Positions 21,697-30,746 of a stretch of DNA of 64,000 nt are shown in pieces. The DNA is from Canna indica. Lineage: Eukaryota; Streptophyta; Magnoliopsida; Zingiberales; Cannaceae. The position numbers and the translations under genes are program-made. The notes under the pieces were generated by a model. It worked only from the letters and a program-made list of their open reading frames with translations. It had not been told where the DNA came from and searched no databases. How positions within the stretch are numbered: position 1 is the first letter of the stretch; each line of letters begins with the position of its first letter. The DNA is taken from positions 43,411,501-43,475,500 of the forward strand of contig CP136893.1 of NCBI GenBank assembly GCA_034359265.1. The letters run 5' to 3'.

Positions 21697-22180
21697 ATGA
21701 AATCAATGGACCTTGAGGAGATCGGAGGGGCGGAAGCCGGCAATCCACATGAAGCAGCGCTTGGCGGGGGTCACCCAAATGCCGGAGATGAGGTGGAAGA
21801 TGTCCGACTTGATGATTAAGCTCTTTAGATTCATCAGATGCTCGTAATGCCTAAGGCAATGATCGACGAACATCCGCAGCTCGTTCTCTGGCAGGTGCTC
21901 TTGCACCGCCGCTCGAGGGTCGCACATCAGCCGGTGGTGCTCCTCCAACCATCTCGCGTACTCCATGTCGAACATTACTGCTTCTACATATAACAAAACT
22001 GAACTGTAACAAGTCGATCGCAAACTTTTCTAACTATATATTTGAAAACCAGATATTTTTATCATCAATGAAATTTCTTAGATTTAATAAAAATTAATTA
22101 TGATACCTGAGCTGAGGCGCTGAGCCCACTGCTGGTGGTGAGGCTTTGATCGCCGATCACAGTGGCACCACCATTGAACA
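21405..22180 (-). pseudogene. Captured fragment of a TGA-type bZIP transcription factor (DOG1 domain)
   Basis: Three exon pieces. Exon 22107-about 22180 ends in an AG/GTATCA donor. Exon 21712-21985 encodes VMFDMEYARWLEEHHRLM, VQEHLPENELR, NLKSLI and GFRPSDLLK. Exon 21405-21632 encodes VEPLTEG, GLQQSAQETEEALSHAMEAL and MPNYMVQMAIAMDKL. These are the signature blocks of the DOG1 domain of TGA factors, which bind as-1 elements and NPR1-type co-activators. GT donors and AG acceptors are intact. The N-terminal bZIP DNA-binding part is absent, and the last exon stops (TAA 21405-21407) short of the usual C-terminus. The intron at 21633-21711 holds a TA/TG microsatellite. It is a partial capture, not a functional factor, but it could be spliced in a chimeric transcript. 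Confidence 0.88.
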
Positions 22181-22201
22181 ATAAACCCTACAAGAGTTTA
22201 G

Positions 22202-22226
22202 CACATAGCCTATATTGCCATATGTG
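22202..22226 (+). repeat. 25-bp inverted repeat, left arm
   Basis: CACATAGCCTATATTGCC...TATGTG here is the exact complement of 24083-24107. The two arms enclose the prefoldin retro-fragment and 1.4 kb of non-coding DNA. Confidence 0.85.
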
Positions 22227-22253
22227 GTATAGCCGATCACATCTCATGCTATT

Positions 22254-22692
22254 TTAGCTTGCAGGACCTACAAGAACACCTTGTGCAGAGCCTTCTTTCT
22301 GGTTAGTATCTTCCTTGGTCTCATTATCTGCTTTCTTTATCTTAATCTTATACTTCAATTCAAACTCTTGAATCTCCTTTTTCTTTTTCTCCAATGCCTC
22401 ATTGAGGCGTGAGATGACCTCTTCAAGACCTTCCTTGTTACGCTGAACAGCAGGCAGGACTTCCTCGACAGTTCTCTCAACCAACACATCACCAACCATC
22501 CGATAGCAGCGTCTTGATGGATCGAGTGGTTGTATCGCACCAATTACAAGAGAGTGCTCACTGACTTCCATCTCTAACTCAGTGATCTTTGAGTAAATCT
22601 GGTTGATTTCTGAGTGCATGTTAGCATAAGCGTTCAAAAATTAGTTGCTCATTCAATGGTTCCCGGCTGTCACCACTAGCTTTCTTGGCAAT
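22254..22692 (-). pseudogene. Prefoldin subunit 2 pseudogene (captured, intron-free)
   Basis: Encodes the prefoldin beta-type subunit with INQIYSKITELEMEVSEHS, IQPLDPSRRCYRM, RNKEGLEEVISRLNEAL and the plant C-terminus EGSAQGVLVGPA. Prefoldin 2 is part of the hexameric cytosolic chaperone that delivers actin and tubulin to CCT. The N-terminal segment AKKASGDSREPLNEQ is present at 22645-22689, but the expected initiator reads ATT (22690-22692), and a 1-nt frameshift between NEQ and the NAYANM segment disrupts the frame. The surviving open frame covers 22254-22637. No introns interrupt it, which fits either a cDNA copy or a naturally single-exon source. It sits inside the CACTA element on the same strand as its neighbours. 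Confidence 0.88.
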
Positions 22693-22699
22693 ACAGATG

Positions 22700-24520
22700 A
22701 ATAGATGATAATAAGATGAAATAACTAGGGGGACTCCAGATACCATCATTTCTAGGAAATTTTTTGGCTACATATATCCTCTATCCCTTTGTTCATGCAG
22801 GTAGATAGCTCACCTTACACATAGTTCAAGATTTGTTATTCATGGTTAGCTAAATGGTTGTTTCTAGCATATTCTATCTTCCTTCTAGTGCAACTAACAT
22901 AATGTCACAGAAATTTGTTAAATATTATATATCCAAATATTTTATGGTGGTTCTTAATTATTTAAGTTGCTTGTGAAAGAAAGTTGTGCACCTTTTAATT
23001 ATTTGGGAGACATATAAGTATACAACTTCTATGTGATTAGCCTTCTTCCCAACTTGTTAAAAAAAATCGCATGCTTATTTGACATCTGTCCAAAATTTGT
23101 GACCTCTTGTTAATGTAGTGATGTTGCTTGACAATTAACCAAGAAAGTTGCTTCTGTCCCAACATCTTTGAAGACTTCAATGCCAACCATAATCTCCAAT
23201 TCTCCAGGTTACCAACAGAGAAAGTAAGAGCGCATGGAACCAATTTGAAGACTACTTGGGAGTTGGGACCAATCAAGGAGTTTCTTCATCATCTAATCTT
23301 CCTAAACATCTTAAAAGCCTTCAAAGCTCACCCAACAGACCAAACGACAAGAACACCATAAGCATTCACCGAACCTATTTAAAGACTACTTAGGACCAAT
23401 CAAAGGGGACATTCTTCATCTTCTAATCCCCTATGAATCTAAATGTGTGACTTTGTAGCTATCTTGTATGTTTTTTGCTAGTTTAATTTTCTTGTAAATT
23501 ATTTTTCAGAGTGTCCTCTCTCCCTTTCTAGTTTTCTTTTTCTCTACTTTATTCTCTTCATAACCCAAATCTAATTCTGAAAAAGAAAAACCGTAAACCT
23601 CATCGCTTGTCCTACACCACAGATCATCAAATACATCATAAATCCTTGCATAAGCTGATTAAAACGTTAGTGTACACAAGCCACTAAATTGTTATTGTTA
23701 TTCTCCTCTTGCACCTTTTCCAACAACGGGTGTTTATATATTGACTCAGTCATATACATAATCTGGTGTTAACACATAAATGGAAGCTATTAACATGAGA
23801 GAAAAATAGTCACTGCAGCAAGTAGAAATAATTAAATAAAAATGCATTTTAAAGATCATGCATGAATCATCTACTGATAACCTTGACAAAAAAAATGACA
23901 TGTGAATTTTGTTACTTCAACAGCTACATCAATCAAATGGACTACTGATGTTAAGCTTTTCTTTAAGAATGCATATGCTAAACAACAAAGATGAAAGAAC
24001 TCTAGATCAATTTTATAAGACTATAAAGAATAGACTATGCTGGTGATGTCACAAATGATGGTTTATCGATCATCACTTCATGCACATATGGCAATATAGG
24101 CTATGTGTATATTTTTATTCTGCCCTCAATGACCGCTGATACCTCTCCTTTTTTTCTTTAATTTCCTACAGCCTTGCCTCTGTGCAGCTCTTTGTCGTTT
24201 GAATCAAGCAATCTAATATGAATTGATGAAAAGAAAAAGAAGCAAATGTTATTATTGGTGATAAAAACTAGACCTGAAAAAGGGAGTTCATTTTATTTGT
24301 GTATATACACACATTAGCTAAACAATAGAGACTAGACTTACCACAAAGAAGAGATTGTGATCGACTTGGGACTCTCCTCTTATATTTTTCCTAAAGCACA
24401 TAAACTACATAACTATGTATATGAATTGGCACCTTGAATTATTTAACGCAGTAAATCATGGCACAGTAAAAGGTTTGCATATGCAAAACAAATGAGAATT
24501 TACCAAAATATGGTACTCTA
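22700..24520. other. Non-coding interior of CACTA element
   Basis: No recognisable gene. Two related segments at about 23215-23300 and 23365-23440 share ACCAATTTGAAGACTACTT..GACCAATCAA and TTCTTCATC.TCTAAT phrases, suggesting an old local duplication of about 150 bp. A polypyrimidine tract followed by TTTCCTACAG at about 24150-24172 looks like a splice acceptor remnant. Confidence 0.5.
24083..24107 (-). repeat. 25-bp inverted repeat, right arm
   Basis: Exact complement of 22202-22226; see left arm. Confidence 0.85.
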
Positions 24521-24525
24521 GCAGA

Positions 24526-24975
24526 CTAGCAATGGCCTCCAAGACAGAATCTTGCACATTGACGATCATGGTAAAATGAATCAAGTAGTTCTATTGAGCT
24601 GTGACCATGAGTCTTTTTTACTCCTTTTTTCATCAACTTTCTCACATTCTTCACATCATCCCATTCTCTTCTTGTAGTGTACATATTTGCCATAAGCACA
24701 TAGATACCACGTTCCAGGTCAAAAAACATATCACCTGCATATTTGCCTAATTCCAAATTAGGGATTAGGATGAGGAATCTGGCGAAAGACGATGACAGCG
24801 TGGGCCATGTCGCCGGGGTCGGGGAGGGTGCCGAAGGCGAGGACGCGCCTGGCAGGGAAGCAACGGGACATGAGGCCGGTGGTGGTGAGGCGGGCATGGA
24901 TCTGCTTTAGGTGAAGCATGGAATCGCACGACTCTATCAAGGAGAGGGTGGGATGGGTGACGATGAGGTTGTAGA
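24526..24975 (-). pseudogene. Captured PPR protein fragment: N-terminus joined to E domain
   Basis: The N-terminal piece (about 24758-24970) encodes LIESCDSMLHLKQIHARL, followed by LPDPGDMAHA and FRQIPHPNP, typical of the start of plant PLS-class pentatricopeptide proteins. The C-terminal piece (24526-24765) encodes LELGKYAGDMFFDLE, GIYVLMANMYTTRREWDDV and RKLMKKGVKKTHGHSSIE, the E motif that ends such organellar RNA-editing factors. All the central PPR repeats are missing and the two parts are in different frames, so it is a deletion chimera. The 5' part is strongly GC-rich and the 3' part is not. It lies 330 bp from a CACTA right end. Confidence 0.88.
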
Positions 24976-25177
24976 GAAGGAGAAGGAGAAGGGTTTAGAG
25001 TAAAATACCTCACAAGAGGGAGGCAGCACTAGCAGGGGGAGAGCACTGTGTTCGCGAAGAGAGGCGTCGTGAGCTGTCGGCTGGAGTGATCACGATGAGG
25101 TTGTAGAGAAGGAGAAGGAGAAGGAGAAGGGTTTAGAATAAAATACCTCACAAGAGGGAGGCGAGCACTGGCAGGGT
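24958..25177. repeat. Local direct duplication next to CACTA right end
   Basis: Segment ACGATGAGGTTGTAGAGAAG...CACAAGAGGGAGGC occurs at about 24958-25039 and again at about 25089-25177. The second copy has one extra GGAGAA unit. It covers the upstream edge of the PPR fragment. Confidence 0.85.
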
Positions 25178-25179
25178 TT

Positions 25180-25300
25180 ATAAATTTTGTAGGTTAAATT
25201 ACCAACGGATTAATTATCTGTTGGTAATTTTGTCGGTAATAATAACAAAATATATCCGTTGGTAATTAATCTGTCGGTGAAAGTCTGTTTTCTTGTAGTG
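25180..25300 (-). repeat. CACTA right terminus 1 with subterminal repeats
   Basis: AATTACCAACGGATTAATT..CTGTTGGTAATT...TTTTCTTGTAGTG, the inverted counterpart of the left end at 18886. Confidence 0.85.
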
Positions 25301-27295
25301 AACTCAAATGTATCCATGCACATAGCATTAGCAGTCATATTAGCTAAGGTTGAATTAATATATAATGTATGACTACATTAAAGTCAACCATTTAGGAAAC
25401 TAAGTAAAAAATGTCACCAAGATTTAAAGAATGTCATAAAGAGATAATCTATAAATCATGATCACATAAGCAGCAAAAATATGCGTTGCAAAGTGAAGGA
25501 CCCGAGGAATATACCTAGTAGCACGTAAATGGCTAGGTGCACAAAGGTTAACCTATCAAGACTTTGGATAATTAAATCATATCTCAAGCTTAAAAAGTCT
25601 GTAAGTCAAAAAGAAAACATAATGTGTAAACCATAATGTGTAGACCTTTGTGGAAAATTAAAGGATCCAAGGTTTAGGGTGGGCACACAAGTCTCTCATG
25701 AATGCAAAGTTTAGGATGGACCAACCATAACCTTCCCTTGGGCACAAATGCAAATTCTGACTAGAAGAGTAGTCACCTAGGTCATAAATGGAATAATCTT
25801 ACTACAAGGAACAAAGAAATTGATTGCAAAGATTGCCACAAATAATCAAATAACTACTCCAAAATAATTGTTGTATTTCTTTTTTTAATTTACAAATGTT
25901 TGTCATCATCTACATGATAAAATGTAGCTATATATAACAAGAAGGTGACATATGTATTTCTTTAGTCCACAAAGAACATAAACACTGTGAACCTCAAGGA
26001 ATTGTAAATTCAACACTCATTAGTCAAAATTCAAAAACAGACCTAGATGAGTCTGTTCCACAAACTAGGGACTATAAACATTCAGTTTTCATGAAACCTG
26101 CATTGGCAAAGAGCTTTATGAGCTTACCACTCTTTTCTCAACTGATAGACAGGCCTGAGATGCATTTTATGCACTTTGTCCATAAATTACCATAAACTAA
26201 TCCCTTCCAGTGGTGATATTGTTGCGTAATATAATCCTCATCCTTGAGGAATTCACTAGAACCCTCTTCCAAGGAGGGGTTTGAAGAGCTCTAGTTTATA
26301 TTAAGGGGTGGTACAAACTAAATCGCCGCATAATAAGAAACTTGTGCAGAAAAAGACCATGGTTAAACTGTAAAGGTAGAATGCATGATGGATGCAAGTC
26401 ATGTGACCAAAACCTTAAGTTGCCTATATTATCACCTAATCAAAGTTTACTATTCTTCAATTGAATTCAAGAGACATTTTCAATAAAGTTCGACCATGTG
26501 TAGTTGTGAAACCAATTACTTGATTTATGTTCTATATTTCACAGAGTTTGGCCTCCATTTAGAGCAATGATAGAATAATTTTTGATTATTCATGAATCAT
26601 GCATCCTATCAAAAGTAAAGCTGATAGGAAAAAAATATCCAATATCAAGAACACAACTTACTCGAAATATACAGAATTCTCTATTTTTAATTTTTTATGC
26701 ATGTTGTGCAAACCTTCTCCATAACATAAGTTCATTTTTGTAGATGTAGTTAATTAGGTAGGAATAACCATTCTCCAAAACCAAATCATCAAAAATGGGT
26801 AAGTAATTAACTACATGCTTTATTCTTTAAGAGGTATGTGACCCCTCTGCTAAGAAGTTAACTTGGTGAAATCAAAGTCTCGGATTAAGTGATTTGTAGA
26901 ACACAAGAAGATTTGAGCTAAAGAAAACTAGAAGCTCCTGAAGCCAACCACATTTGCAGTAACAATTGACTCAGGCAAGCAAGTGAAGCACCCATTTAAT
27001 ACAGTTTCTACTACTATAAACAAAAAATACAACTCTGAATTGGACTTTTAAGTGAAGAATCTCATAAATTCCTAACTTGAAGGGGGGTTAACACGCAGTT
27101 CCTCAAAATTCTGCAACAAGTATATTATCAATCCTATCTCATTCTCCTTCTACGGAAGCTCTAATGAAGCATATTCTTGAATACTCATATCCCTTGTTAT
27201 CCAGCTACTCAATCATCACAAAATAAACTTCTATGAACCAGTTTAGATTTCAGATCATCAAGAATCGACCCAGAGTATATAAAAAAATCCAACTA
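25301..27295. other. Non-coding stretch between the two CACTA right ends
   Basis: Moderately AT-rich. No domain or long frame is recognised on either strand. It may be intronic DNA of the captured gene at 27340-27850 or older host flank. Confidence 0.5.
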
Positions 27296-27339
27296 TCAAC
27301 ACAATAATGCAGCGCAAGTGAAAATAAAAAGCCACTGAC

Positions 27340-27850
27340 CCTTCTTCACCCGCACAAGCTTTCCCGAATGGGAAAGCCGCATATGCTTCGGGCTAGTGGG
27401 CAAAGGCCTGCCCCCGCCACCTCCCCCACCCCCGCCCTTACTGTGAAGCTCGGAAAACACTAGTTTGGTGGGCGATCTAGGCGACGAGGATAAAAACTCT
27501 GAGTTTTCATACTCTGGAGCCATGTATCTGTAAGAACAATACAAAATCAATTCTTTAAAACCTAAACGTTCTGGCAAAGATAATAGTATCATGCTTTCAC
27601 ATAATTTTGCTTACCCAAATGTCTGGAGAACCGCCTCAATCTCCATAATCATGGAACCAGACACCCAAACCCTGTCGCTCGGCCCCCTCCACGTGGTGGA
27701 TGTCACCCGCCTCCCTTGCTTCCTCTGGTACTTCCGCGTTCTATCCTCCACGGAGACCTTCGCAGCGGCGAGGTCATTGTCGTTGCTCCAAACATTCTCC
27801 TCCTTCCAGGCCCTGACCGACTCCTCCCTTCCACCCCGTACCCACCTCTA
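27340..27850 (-). pseudogene. Two captured exons of an unidentified plant gene
   Basis: Exon 27615-about 27850 encodes REESVRAWKEENVWS..., then WRGPSDRVWVSGSMIME and EAVLQTFG, ending at a good donor (GG/GTAAGC). Exon 27340-27527 follows an acceptor (TTCTTACAG) and encodes YMAPEYENSEFLSSSPRSP, TKLVFSELHSK, a run of nine glycines and RPLPTSPKHMRLSHSGKL. A possible donor GG/GTCAGT ends it. The frame is kept across the intron, so this was a real spliced gene. GYMAPEY at the junction resembles a kinase subdomain VIII motif, but the upstream residues do not look like an activation loop, so I assign no function. A TAG lies upstream in the first exon. Confidence 0.5.
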
Positions 27851-28244
27851 GCCATGGGAGAGGGCGCAAGAGACCCTAATGGCGGTGGAAAGTGCTTCGG
27901 TGTTGTCGTGGAGCATCGAGAGAGGCAGCGTTAGAGGGTTTCAGCAGCAGCAGTGCCGTTGGAGCCCCGGTAGCGATGGTTGGGGGAGGGCAAGGTGTCA
28001 GGTATCAAAGCAGTGAGACTGTAGAGAGAGAGAGGCGAGAGACGAGAGACGAACCTGGTAAGGTGAGCAACAACAGCAGATCGGTGATAGCGGCGAGGGT
28101 TTTTGGTGCCCTAGGGAAAAAAGAGATGCTTCGTCGGCTGAGGGAAGAGAAAGGGGGGAGCGGGCGCGGGCGGGCTTTTTGTTTGCTAAAAAAGAGGAAA
28201 CTTTCCAACAAAAAAGAAGCGGTACTAAAACAAAATAGTAGTTT

Positions 28245-28357
28245 GGTCGGCTAAATTACCAACAAATTAAATATTTATTGATAATTTTGTTGATAATATC
28301 AATAAAATATATTAGTTGATAACAAATTCGGCGGTGAAGATATATTTTCTTGTAATG
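28245..28357 (-). repeat. CACTA right terminus 2, degraded
   Basis: TAAATTACCAACAAATTAAA..GGCGGTGAAGATATATTTTCTTGTAATG parallels 25180-25300 base for base but with more substitutions, including TAGTG to TAATG. It is an older copy of the same terminus. Confidence 0.75.
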
Positions 28358-29866
28358 TATAAAATAATATTTAACTTAAATTTAATATATATACTAATAT
28401 ATGTATATAATTATATATTTAATTTACATTATATACCATTTTTGTATATCATGTTGTTTATTAAACATCTAAACACTGATTTTATATATATATATATTTT
28501 ATTCCATTCAAGTCTTTAAATACAATATCTAACATATTCTAATTATATATTTGTTACAAATACTATTTAATTTCTTATTTTATTTTTGTTATATATTTTA
28601 TATTCTATATAGTTTTACATAATTTACTATACGTCTATACATGAAAGAAATTTTATTATCCATTAATTTGATTTTTTTTTCATGGTTTTTATTGTTTTCT
28701 TTGATTTTTTAAACTTTTATCAAAACTATAATTTTCTTAAGATATGATTCTTTTTTACTTATCGAGTATGTTAATTTTGATTGTTTATGTTTAATATTAT
28801 TGTTTATTAATTTGTGTTTATCATTTTTAAAAAAATGATATCCAACTTTATTAAATATTTGTTAATTTTTTATTGAGTATAATGACGTTTATCGATTTAC
28901 TATTATTGTTGAATTTAAAATTTGATTAATTGTAAGATTGATCTTTATTTTTAAATATGTTAATACATAATTTTATATTCATATCATAATATTTAATTAT
29001 TTTTATTCGTTATAAATATTATTTTATAATTTTTAATTTTACACCATTGAAAGGTACAAAAAAAAATTCTTTTGAGTAATTGTACTTTCTTTAAGTAAGA
29101 CTTTTTTTAATTAGCAAGTAAAGTTTTTTTGAGTGATTTTGTTTATTATTATGCTTTTTAAATTTTTATTGTTATATTTTTAAAATAACTATATCAACAT
29201 TTATTATATTTTAACTAATTTCCTATTTAAAATATTAATATGTAAGTATGTTTAATTTATTTTATGTATTAATATATAATCAAGTCCATTATCATTACTA
29301 TTTAAAAATATTTTATAATTTTTTTATCCCATTGGAAAGCACAGAAATTCTTCTAGTATATATGAAAAGACATAATTTTATTTAACACATAGCTGCCCAA
29401 TTAAGCATACCAAATTGATCCATGATCAAGATTTCTAATTTATTAAAGGAAGACCAAATGACAAAGATGACAAGGTTAGACGACAAGGATGATGATGTGT
29501 CAAGCACGACAACAAATGAAGATCCATGATGATAACAATAACAACACGTAGGAATACTCTTGCATGCCACTTATTGATGATATGTAGTGGTATCGATCAT
29601 GTCATAGAAGTCCACCACATTAACTCCAATAGCTGAAATGGCTATGCTATTGTTGTTTAGAAGTCCAAAGAAACCACAACCTTATGTCCGGGCTCCAATG
29701 CGAGGGAGAAAGTATTTCCTTATCATACGTATATATATATATATATATATGCATACTAGAAAAAGAAAACACTGACCATTATATAGCAGAGAATAGCTAG
29801 CTAGTAGCATCCTTTGATTTTGCAGCGTGTACTATAAGCAGGCAGACACTTGGGGAGGAAGCGGAT
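28358..29866. other. AT-rich spacer, no gene seen
   Basis: Mostly A/T with ATATAT tracts (28482-28498, 29730-29750). A slightly less AT-rich segment at 29390-29700 has no convincing frame. The last 100 bp become GC-richer just before the hAT insertion. Confidence 0.6.
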
Positions 29867-29874
29867 GGGGGTAT
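29867..29874. repeat. hAT 8-bp target site duplication (left)
   Basis: GGGGGTAT, repeated exactly at 34428-34435. Confidence 0.95.
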
Positions 29875-30359
29875 TAGGGGTGAGCATGGACCGGTTAACC
29901 GGTTCATTAGCAAAAAAAAAATTGATCCATTAACTTCGATTTTTTAAAATCATTAACCGTAAATCGGTCCATTAAATTCGGTTAACCATCATTTCGGTTT
30001 CGATTTTTTCGATTCGGTTAACCAATAATTATCGGTTAACCAATAAAATTTTTTAACCTATCAATTTTTAAATTATCTATTCCTACCTGGAGATAAGGAA
30101 GAGTATATAGTTAAATGCTTTTCATATATTCCAGTCATCCAAATATTTGAACTCATACATAGTTAAAATGGTTCAAAATATCTAGAAGTCAACAAAATAA
30201 AATCCTCATGAGTTTGGTGATTAGTACGTACTAATACAATACTAGTATATACTAACCTATGTAATCCACAGTGCAATCATTTCTTATTAACAAATTCATA
30301 AAAGATATTAACTAAGCTTAAACCTCCAATCATTAAAGTGCTGCAATCTAAAAGAATAA

Positions 30360-30500
30360 CTACTTCAAACACACAATCACAAATAGGAACTACTTCAAAC
30401 ACACAATTACACATAGAGTTCAAACTATCATCATACTTCAAACACACATAAATAACTACTTTAAACTACTACAAATAACAAGCTACTTCAAACACGAAGA
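30360..30500. repeat. Imperfect short repeats ACTACTTCAAACACACAA
   Basis: Five or more variants of CTACTTCAAACACACAA occur in the 3' non-coding part of the hAT element. Confidence 0.6.
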
Positions 30501-30746
30501 GTTCAAGGTACTTCAAAATAAAAATTACACACCACCACATGAAGCTAATGTCCAAATTCAAATACAGTCCACAAATAATAATTTAAAGTACTTAGTGTTC
30601 ATTGTTCAATTAAAGATGACAAATCCAAATCCAAATCCAAGTACAGTCCACAAAATATCCTTGATTATAATCAACTCTTCAATCATCAATTTGGATAATA
30701 GCATGCCCGGTAGTATCACAAGATGACTCTGAAAAGAAAAAGAATA

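Larger units (their letters stand above)
18886..28357. mobile_element. Non-autonomous CACTA (En/Spm-like) element carrying host gene fragments
   Basis: The left end is CACTACAAAAAAATAGG. Two right ends exist: 25300 (complement CACTACAAGAAAACAG) and 28357 (complement CATTACAAGAAAATAT). Flanks are TGT on the left, AAC after 25300 and TAT after 28357, so the 28357 end fits a 3-bp duplication better (one mismatch), while the 25300 termini match better. Subterminal TTGGTAATACCAAC-type repeats are dense on the left and present at both right ends, a hallmark of CACTA transposase binding regions. No transposase domain is present. Inside lie fragments of a CDK-like kinase, a TGA bZIP factor, prefoldin subunit 2, a PPR protein and an unidentified two-exon gene, all on the minus strand. 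Confidence 0.75.

Noticed and set aside
21405..22180. A functional TGA bZIP gene
   Set aside because: The bZIP region is absent, the C-terminus stops early, and it lies in a transposon among other gene fragments.
27500..27540. Protein kinase call from GYMAPEY
   Set aside because: The motif spans a splice junction, but flanking residues lack DFG or other kinase subdomains.
29382..29570. 62-codon minus-strand frame
   Set aside because: No domain or conserved context; expected by chance in AT-rich spacer.
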